In this document: piece after piece, positions 1-4,781 of the stretch | Numbering within the stretch: the stretch's first letter is position 1 | How the letters are laid out: each line of letters opens with the position of its first letter | Virus record (IMG/VR): IMGVR_UViG_3300003324_000802 | Location: 1 to 25,255 of that record | From: a virus | Direction: 5' to 3' (one strand) | Length of the DNA stretch: 25,255 nt | Notes under the pieces: model-generated | What the model was told of the DNA's origin: nothing | The model's database searches: none | The model's input: the letters and a program-made list of their open reading frames with translations, nothing else | Program-made: the position numbers and the translations under genes

Positions 1-7
1 TTAGTAA

Positions 8-886
8 ATGGCTGAGCCTTCCTGGATTCGAGAAGCTCAGAAACTCAAGAAACTCTATGACGAGAGTGCTCACCAACACTCATTTAAGTTGCTACTACTT
101 GGTGAAAAAGGTACAGGTAAAACGCACATTCTACAAACGGCACGTAAGCCAGTGCATGTGGATAGTTTTGATAAAGGAGGAACTAAGGTTCTTGCGGAAG
201 AGATTCGCAAAGGTAATGTCGTGGTTGATACTCGCTATGAACTTGAGGATGCTTTAAAGCCTAGTGCATTCGCATTGTGGAAACGCGAGTTTGAGTTGCG
301 TATGCTGGGTAAGTACTTTGACCACCTTGGCACTTATTGCTTGGATAGCTCCACCTACTGGTGTCAGGCAATTATGAACTGGCTTCTAGAGGGTAATCGA
401 CCTGGCGATGGCAAACAAAAGGTGCCTTCCCGTCTAGGTGAAGGGCCGATTTGGAATAAGGAGTATGTATTAGAGAAAATTGTGCAGCAAACTTACCTTG
501 AGTGGATTCTTAACCTGCCGTGTGATGTCGTGGTAACAGGTCACTTACGTGAGAACTATGAAAAACATACTGACAATGAAGGGCACGAAACGCAGAACTT
601 TATAGGTTACGAGTATTTTGCAGTAGGACAAAACAAGACGTTGATTCCCGGCAAGTTTGATGAGATGTATATAACACGGAGGATCCCAAGTCTTGGAAGT
701 AAGGCGGATAAATTCCAGCTGTTAACTGGCTGGGAGAAATGGTACAAAGCGTCTACGCGCATTGACAACGGAAAATTTGACAAATATGAGGAGCCGGACA
801 TTAAGAAACTGTTAACTAAGTTAGGATGGGATGTTAAGGACAAACCTTCCTTATTTAAGGTACCTGAGAATGAGGAAGTTTTATAG
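8..886 (+). CDS. Sak4-like P-loop ATPase (single-strand annealing/recombination)
   Basis: This 292-aa protein carries a clear Walker A motif, GEKGTGKT (residues 32-39), and a Walker B-like strand ending in CLDSST (D113). The small RecA-like core without a helicase or protease module fits the phage AAA_24/Sak4 family of ATPases, which act with a phage single-strand DNA-binding protein in homologous recombination. The tail after about residue 270 is charged and probably flexible. An in-frame TAA at 5-7 lies directly before the ATG, so the ORF cannot extend upstream and is complete. It opens a chain of overlapping + strand genes and is followed within 500 bases by a candidate SSB-like gene, the usual Sak4 context. 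The family call rests on the P-loop, the size and the context; another phage AAA ATPase is possible. Confidence 0.72.
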   Translation: MAEPSWIREAQKLKKLYDESAHQHSFKLLLLGEKGTGKTHILQTARKPVHVDSFDKGGTKVLAEEIRKGNVVVDTRYELEDALKPSAFALWKREFELRMLGKYFDHLGTYCLDSSTYWCQAIMNWLLEGNRPGDGKQKVPSRLGEGPIWNKEYVLEKIVQQTYLEWILNLPCDVVVTGHLRENYEKHTDNEGHETQNFIGYEYFAVGQNKTLIPGKFDEMYITRRIPSLGSKADKFQLLTGWEKWYKASTRIDNGKFDKYEEPDIKKLLTKLGWDVKDKPSLFKVPENEEVL

Positions 887-1187
887 AGTACTAATTGGTG
901 GAGTAGCAAGGATAAATGGAGGATTACATATACACTTTGACATAATGAGGGAGGACGATATATACGAAATTAGTTATAACCTACCTTTTCCTAGTTATGA
1001 AAAGATAGGAACAGAAGAGAATAGGGTGGCGGTTAAAGCAGTTAAGTTTTTCCTGGGATGTTTTGGCATTAAAGAGCAACTGCTTCAAGAACCACAGGAT
1101 TTAATAGATAAGGAGGGGTTGATAGAATTTAGTGATGAGGGATGGATAAGACTGGTACAACAAGGGGAGAATCTGAATGCCACCTAA
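870..1187 (+). CDS. hypothetical protein, 105 aa
   Basis: I do not recognise this protein. The ATG at 870 is preferred over an in-frame ATG at 831 because it shortens the overlap with the ATPase gene to 17 bases and has AAGG at 857-860. The protein starts MRKFYRVLIGGVARINGG and has alternating hydrophobic stretches in its first half that suggest a small beta-rich domain, followed by a charged helical part (EENRVAVKAVKFFLGCF). No catalytic motif or membrane segment is visible. Its 3' end overlaps the next small gene by 11 bases, so translation is probably coupled along the operon. A role in replication or recombination is guessed from position only. Confidence 0.6.
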   Translation: MRKFYRVLIGGVARINGGLHIHFDIMREDDIYEISYNLPFPSYEKIGTEENRVAVKAVKFFLGCFGIKEQLLQEPQDLIDKEGLIEFSDEGWIRLVQQGENLNAT

Positions 1188-1347
1188 GGATGAGGACTTT
1201 AGAGGTGAGGGAAGTGCATTACTAGAAACATTGCCAAAGGAGGTGAGGGACAGCGAGTTGAGAGTGAGACTAGGTGAGATTGAAATGCGTTTGGCAAGTA
1301 TTGAGATAGCCCTAGATCAAATTCTGCGTAAAATTAAGGAGAGTTAA
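1177..1347 (+). CDS. small hypothetical coiled-coil protein, 56 aa
   Basis: This short ORF begins at an ATG seven bases after GGGGAG (1164-1169), a strong Shine-Dalgarno sequence, and encodes MPPKDEDFRGEGSALLETLP followed by a regular amphipathic helix (LRVRLGEIEMRLASIEIALD, then QILRKIKES). Leucine and isoleucine recur at heptad-like spacing from about residue 27 to 53, consistent with a dimeric coiled coil. It fills the space between its neighbours exactly: it overlaps the preceding gene by 11 bases, and its stop lies one base before the next start codon. Function is unknown; an oligomerising accessory of the recombination cluster is only a guess. Confidence 0.6.
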   Translation: MPPKDEDFRGEGSALLETLPKEVRDSELRVRLGEIEMRLASIEIALDQILRKIKES

Positions 1348-1348
1348 A

Positions 1349-1762
1349 ATGCCCATGATAGACCCAACTGAACACAATTGGGACGATTTTGTTGATCCGT
1401 ACGCACTTCCTGACGGAAGTCCAGCAAGGCTTCGCATTATTGAAGTTACTCGGCAAGTAAAAACTTATGGAGACATAGAAGTAACTGGATACACGGTGAG
1501 AAAGGAGGTAGTAGATCACGACTATGCAAAGGAGATTTACACATACCTAGAGTTTCCCAACTCAAAGTTTCGCGGTAAAGATGATAAGCGATATAATCGC
1601 CAGGGTGCTCAATGGCGCAATTTTTGTAAGTGTTTTGATATACCACTGAATGAAGCAACTGATCCATTAACCGACTGGAAAGATCACGAGGGGGATGTAA
1701 TTCTCAGTAAAAATGATGATACGCAGTTTGGTGAGACCAATAGGATTCGCAAGTATCTATAA
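1349..1762 (+). CDS. possible ssDNA-binding protein (DUF669-like), tentative
   Basis: The 137-aa protein follows a Sak4-like ATPase by one operon step, where phages commonly place a DUF669 or OB-fold single-strand DNA-binding partner. The sequence alternates polar and hydrophobic residues (ARLRIIEVTRQVKTYGDIEV, TGYTVRKEVV), suggesting beta strands, and then has a basic and aromatic segment (YLEFPNSKFRGKDDKRYNRQ, GAQWRNFCKCF) of a kind seen in DUF669-type proteins. The tail (residues 107-137) is acidic. The start is supported by AAGGAG at 1336-1341, seven bases upstream; a second ATG at 1355 is possible. I see no diagnostic motif, so the DNA-binding role is an inference from context and composition. 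Confidence 0.45.
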   Translation: MPMIDPTEHNWDDFVDPYALPDGSPARLRIIEVTRQVKTYGDIEVTGYTVRKEVVDHDYAKEIYTYLEFPNSKFRGKDDKRYNRQGAQWRNFCKCFDIPLNEATDPLTDWKDHEGDVILSKNDDTQFGETNRIRKYL

Positions 1763-1768
1763 CACTAA

Positions 1769-1788
1769 GTTGAATTAGTTAACTCAAC
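1769..1788. promoter_or_regulatory. near-perfect inverted repeat, possible operator
   Basis: GTTGAATTA-GT-TAACTCAAC is a 20-base palindrome with one mismatched pair, located seven bases after the stop of the SSB-like gene and immediately before a second hairpin and the HNH gene. It has no T-tract, so it is not a typical terminator. A protein-binding site or an RNA hairpin at the edge of an inserted HNH cassette are both possible. Confidence 0.4.
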
Positions 1789-1814
1789 GGGGAGTGTGTG
1801 TATATTCCACTCCC
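1789..1814 (+). promoter_or_regulatory. hairpin masking a GGGGAG ribosome-binding-like sequence ahead of the HNH gene
   Basis: GGGAGTG (1790-1796) pairs perfectly with CACTCCC (1808-1814), leaving an 11-base loop. The 5' arm contains the only Shine-Dalgarno-like GGGGAG (1789-1794) upstream of the HNH reading frame, so the stem would hide it from ribosomes. RNA hairpins that silence early translation are established for phage homing endonucleases such as I-TevI of T4. The same role here is inferred from position. Confidence 0.4.
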
Positions 1815-1833
1815 TAAAACTGCGTGTGTGAGT

Positions 1834-2424
1834 ATGGCTCATCTCAACTTAGCATATAGTGAAGCGAAGTGTTCTAGCTGTAAAAGGAACGTAAGTTACG
1901 AAAACTGGTGCATGGGCAAACGAATTTGCCCACATTGTGGCACGTTGTTGGGTACAGTGATTATTAAGCCAGTAAAGGACAACTCTATGGATTTAGAACG
2001 CTTTACATACCAATACAAAAAGGAGGAAAATGGATGCTGGATCTGGCTCGGCACACAAAGTCCTAATGGGTATGGACGATTCTCGGTAAGAGGGAAATAT
2101 AGAACAGCTCACAGATGGGCTTATGAGCAGTTTGTTGGTAAAATTCCTGACGGATTAAGTATCCATCACAAGTGTAATAATAGACTGTGTGTCAATCCAG
2201 AACATTTAGAACCACTAACCAATAGGGAGAATTCTAAGAGAATAGTAATAAAAAACTTGCCGAATTATGCACTATATAATTTAGCAAAGACACATTGTCC
2301 CAACGGACACGAGTACAACCAAGAGAATACTTACAAGAAAGGAGGGAGAAGAATATGCAGGATTTGCGTGAGGGAAAGAGCAAGGAAGAGGCTGAACATC
2401 TCTCCACTAAATTATCGAGTATGA
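1834..2424 (+). CDS. HNH endonuclease with N-terminal zinc ribbon
   Basis: Phage HNH nuclease, probably a free-standing homing endonuclease. From ATG 1834 the product is 196 aa. Residues 13-35 form a zinc ribbon (C13, C16, C32, C35). The NUMOD-like entry GCWIWLG lies at 67-73, followed by YGRF, AHRWAYE and GKIPDGL. The HNH core is IHHKCNNRLCVNPEHLE (about 110-126), with the HH pair, the NP turn and the second catalytic-side His. A C-terminal Cys/His cluster, CPNGHE (155-160) plus CRIC (175-178), is typical of these proteins. The frame is open back to a GTG at 1798, but that lies inside a hairpin; ATG 1987, with AAGGA at 1976-1980, would give a protein without the zinc ribbon. The 3' end overlaps the next gene, and the cassette interrupts an otherwise tightly packed operon, consistent with insertion. 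Confidence 0.85.
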   Translation: MAHLNLAYSEAKCSSCKRNVSYENWCMGKRICPHCGTLLGTVIIKPVKDNSMDLERFTYQYKKEENGCWIWLGTQSPNGYGRFSVRGKYRTAHRWAYEQFVGKIPDGLSIHHKCNNRLCVNPEHLEPLTNRENSKRIVIKNLPNYALYNLAKTHCPNGHEYNQENTYKKGGRRICRICVRERARKRLNISPLNYRV

Positions 2425-2651
2425 ATAAGAGAAAAAGCTTGCGGATAGATATAAGTGAACAGCAACACAGTGAACTAAAGAAGTATCTTGAACACGGCCA
2501 AATCAAACAGGTTTTCACGGTTGCTGTGGATGATATGTTGAATATGTTGAAGGAGTATGGACAGCACTTTGTTGTTGCGATGCTCCAACGGCGAATTAGT
2601 TACAAGGAAATGATGGAGGAATACGAGAGAAGGAATTTAAGGGACAACTAG
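2355..2651 (+). CDS. small putative ribbon-helix-helix DNA-binding protein, 98 aa
   Basis: The ATG at 2355 has an excellent AAAGGAGGG (2338-2346) nine bases upstream, inside the HNH gene. An alternative ATG at 2421 overlaps the HNH stop as ATGA, the arrangement of translational coupling. The central part, KSLRIDISEQQHSELKKYLE followed by a second helix (VFTVAVDDMLNMLKEYG), has the strand-helix-helix layout of MetJ/Arc proteins: a beta strand with alternating basic residues, then two helices. The C-terminal third is a charged helix. A repressor or DNA-binding accessory is plausible; the fold assignment is by eye. The N-terminal 22 residues overlap the HNH gene and may not be part of the domain. 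Confidence 0.6.
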   Translation: MQDLREGKSKEEAEHLSTKLSSMNKRKSLRIDISEQQHSELKKYLEHGQIKQVFTVAVDDMLNMLKEYGQHFVVAMLQRRISYKEMMEEYERRNLRDN

Positions 2652-2653
2652 CA

Positions 2654-2887
2654 ATGGCTAACATTGATGATTTACCTATACCAAACTTTAGTGATCTAAG
2701 TGATGAGGAAGCATTAGAGCTAATCCTGCGTATTCGTGAAAGGAGAACGAGTAAAAATTTGCCGAAGCCGAGAAAAGTAGCTAAAACAGTGAAAGCTAAA
2801 ATAAGTAAAACGGAGAAGTTATTAGCGAAACTTACACCAGAACAACTACAGTTGTTACTCGATAGGATGAGAAAGAATGGGACATAG
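2654..2887 (+). CDS. small basic hypothetical protein, 77 aa
   Basis: I do not recognise this protein. It has an acidic N-terminal segment (DDLPIPNFSDLSDEEALELI), a very basic middle (KNLPKPRKVAKTVKAKISK, about residues 35-53) and a Leu/Gln-rich C-terminal helix (LTPEQLQLLLDRM). This acidic helix, basic linker, helix layout suits a small nucleic-acid-binding or bridging protein, but no family motif is visible. It starts two bases after the previous stop and overlaps the next gene by 11 bases, so it is embedded in the operon. Confidence 0.6.
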   Translation: MANIDDLPIPNFSDLSDEEALELILRIRERRTSKNLPKPRKVAKTVKAKISKTEKLLAKLTPEQLQLLLDRMRKNGT

Positions 2888-3170
2888 AGTTAGCTGGCAT
2901 GATTCCGGAAAATCACCCAGAGTAAAACCTAATCCGAATTACCCAAAAGGAATTGATCTTGATCTGACAGATGGTAAGCGAATATTTTGTACTGTGGAAT
3001 TACCCTATCCTGCTCGCCGTATAGGGTATTATCGTATAGAATGTGACGAATGTAAGATACGTGTAGCATGCACTACTGCAGGTAGGCCTGATGATCCACG
3101 CTCAGTTATGATCGCATGTAAAGGGAGACAAGGCAATGGACCTAGGAACACTTCGGCAAATTCCAATTGA
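2877..3170 (+). CDS. conserved phage-type hypothetical protein with cysteine cluster, 97 aa
   Basis: The protein contains IECDECKIRVACTTAGRPDD (from about residue 54) and then an IACKG segment. The CxxC pair plus two further cysteines, together with the TTAGRPDDPRS motif, resembles a small phage protein family of unknown function that I have seen beside replication genes. Zinc binding is likely from the cysteine pattern. The C-terminal tail is low-complexity (NGPRNTSANSN), and its coding sequence overlaps the start of the ParB-methyltransferase gene by 35 bases, so the tail may exist only because of the overlap. No enzymatic motif is visible. Confidence 0.65.
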   Translation: MGHRVSWHDSGKSPRVKPNPNYPKGIDLDLTDGKRIFCTVELPYPARRIGYYRIECDECKIRVACTTAGRPDDPRSVMIACKGRQGNGPRNTSANSN

Positions 3171-4542
3171 CCAAATTACTTATGACTTAGGAAATAGAGG
3201 GCGCTCATTTTACGGAGATATTCCTGAATTACAGGAGAGTATCCGTGAGTACGGGCTAATTACTCCAATAGCAGTATATTCACCTACTTTACAACCTCCG
3301 TATAGACTGCTAGGTGGTGGTAGAAGACTAATGGCGGTAATAGCACTTGGATGGACGGAGATAAGTTGTCGTATTTATGATCGCGAATTAACTGAGCAGC
3401 AGATGCTCGCAATTGAGTTGTTCGAGAACTTGAGAAGGGAGGATTTGACTTTCTATGATGAAGTAAATATGAAAGCTAAACTTCATAGAACACTGGTAGA
3501 AATGCGGGGGGAGAAAATCGGCAGAAAGCCTGACTCACCAGGACACTCACAAGCAGATACGGCAAAATTACTGGGAGTTAGTGCAGCAACAATCACACAG
3601 GATCTTAAGTTAGCGCAGGCAATCGTAGATTATCCACAACTAAAGCTTCAAGAGAACGCAAAGAATAAGTTACAAGCTATGCGTATTGTGGAACGCTTTG
3701 AAACTAGGTTACGTGATAGAGCACAAGCAAAAAAGATTCAGACGCAACTTGCTCCTACCATTCAAAAACCTAAACCAAAGGAAGTTGAATCACCAGTTAC
3801 CAAACCTGTTGAAAATCCTCCTGAACTATCCCAGAAAGTGTTAGACCTACTCGATTGCTACATACCTGGTGATTTTTTCGCGAATCAGCTACACGAATTA
3901 CAGTTCAGTTGCATTGAAGTGGACCCACCGTACGGTATCGACATTGCGAACTTAAGGAAATCTGGCTCTCTCGAGGAACTTAAGCATGACTACGTTGAGA
4001 TAGATGAGAAACATTACTTTGAGTTTCTACAGCGTTTATGTAAGGAATGCTATAAACTAGCGGCTGAAAACTCCTGGATTGTGTTGTGGTGCGGGCCACA
4101 ATACTACCAGGATGTGATGCTTGCACTTGAGGACGCAAGATGGGAGCCGAATATAGTTCCCGGAATATGGAAAAAGGGAAATTCACCAGGGCAAACATTT
4201 TCCCCTAGTACTAATTTAGGTAATAGCTACGAGATGTTTGTGTATGCTAGGAAAGGGAAAGCACAACTTAGGCAACTAGGGAGGTCAAATATCTTTGATT
4301 TTGCTGGTGTACCTAACAGTCAACGTATTCATTCTACAGAAAGGCCCAGGGAATTAATTAAGGAAATCCTCACTACTTTTGCATGGCCGAAAGCGAGGAT
4401 TCTTGTACCATTTGCAGGAAGCGGGAATACGATGATTGCAGCACATGAATTGGGGATGGAGTCAATAGGATATGACATTGCGAGAGGATTTCACGACGCT
4501 TATATCGCGCGTGTTATGAAGGAGTTTGGGTCAGCAAAATAA
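3136..4542 (+). CDS. ParB-like domain fused to beta-class DNA methyltransferase
   Basis: This 468-aa fusion has an N-terminal ParB/Spo0J-like domain (residues 1-110), with ELQESIREYGLITPIAVY and the ParB box LGGGRRLMAV (59-68). A helix-turn-helix follows, SQADTAKLLGVSAATITQDL (138-157), then a charged and proline-containing linker (about 195-230), then a DNA amino-methyltransferase. The methyltransferase has the catalytic DPPYG motif (263-267) before the SAM-binding FAGSGNT motif (426-432), the order of beta-class N4-cytosine/N6-adenine enzymes. Such ParB-methylase fusions occur in phages and probably modify a short site to escape host restriction or mark replicated DNA. No cognate restriction enzyme is next to it. 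The start is supported by AAGGGAG at 3121-3127. Target base and site cannot be read from sequence. Confidence 0.88.
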   Translation: MDLGTLRQIPIDQITYDLGNRGRSFYGDIPELQESIREYGLITPIAVYSPTLQPPYRLLGGGRRLMAVIALGWTEISCRIYDRELTEQQMLAIELFENLRREDLTFYDEVNMKAKLHRTLVEMRGEKIGRKPDSPGHSQADTAKLLGVSAATITQDLKLAQAIVDYPQLKLQENAKNKLQAMRIVERFETRLRDRAQAKKIQTQLAPTIQKPKPKEVESPVTKPVENPPELSQKVLDLLDCYIPGDFFANQLHELQFSCIEVDPPYGIDIANLRKSGSLEELKHDYVEIDEKHYFEFLQRLCKECYKLAAENSWIVLWCGPQYYQDVMLALEDARWEPNIVPGIWKKGNSPGQTFSPSTNLGNSYEMFVYARKGKAQLRQLGRSNIFDFAGVPNSQRIHSTERPRELIKEILTTFAWPKARILVPFAGSGNTMIAAHELGMESIGYDIARGFHDAYIARVMKEFGSAK

Positions 4543-4596
4543 GGATGAGGCAAAATGTTACTTTAATGTACCCTACAAATTTTCAGGAGAAATTGC

Positions 4597-4779
4597 ATGA
4601 GAAGTGTGGGACATCGCAAGGAACAACCAGTAAATTTGACCCTACGCATTCCACCTGATCTCATTAAGCGTGTAAAGCGCCTAGCGGAGAAGCGGGGCCG
4701 GTCGATGAACTACATGCTGGTGAAAATAATTCGTGAAGAGATACTACTGAAAGAGTTTGAAGCAGCTAGAGGTGAGTAA
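4597..4779 (+). CDS. Arc-like ribbon-helix-helix protein, 60 aa
   Basis: The 60-aa product has the classic ribbon-helix-helix pattern: a strand with alternating residues (NLTLRIPPDL), helix A (IKRVKRLAEKRG), the turn RSMNY and helix B (MLVKIIREEILLKEFE). Proteins of this type dimerise through the strand and insert it into the DNA major groove, so this is probably a small repressor or DNA-organising factor. AGGAGA lies seven bases before the ATG, and the gene starts 54 bases after the methyltransferase stop and two bases before the polymerase gene. It may regulate the operon it sits in; no operator was identified. Confidence 0.8.
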   Translation: MRSVGHRKEQPVNLTLRIPPDLIKRVKRLAEKRGRSMNYMLVKIIREEILLKEFEAARGE

Positions 4780-4781
4780 GT

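Noticed and set aside
1-7. TTAGTAA directly before the first gene matches block 3 of the two leaders, hinting at a third copy.
   Set aside because: Seven bases are too few, the spacing to the start codon differs (0 against 23 and 33 bases), and the upstream sequence is outside the window.
4543-4596. The 54-base gap after the methyltransferase as a small gene or promoter.
   Set aside because: The only ATG frame there is four codons long, and I see no convincing -35/-10 pair or inverted repeat.
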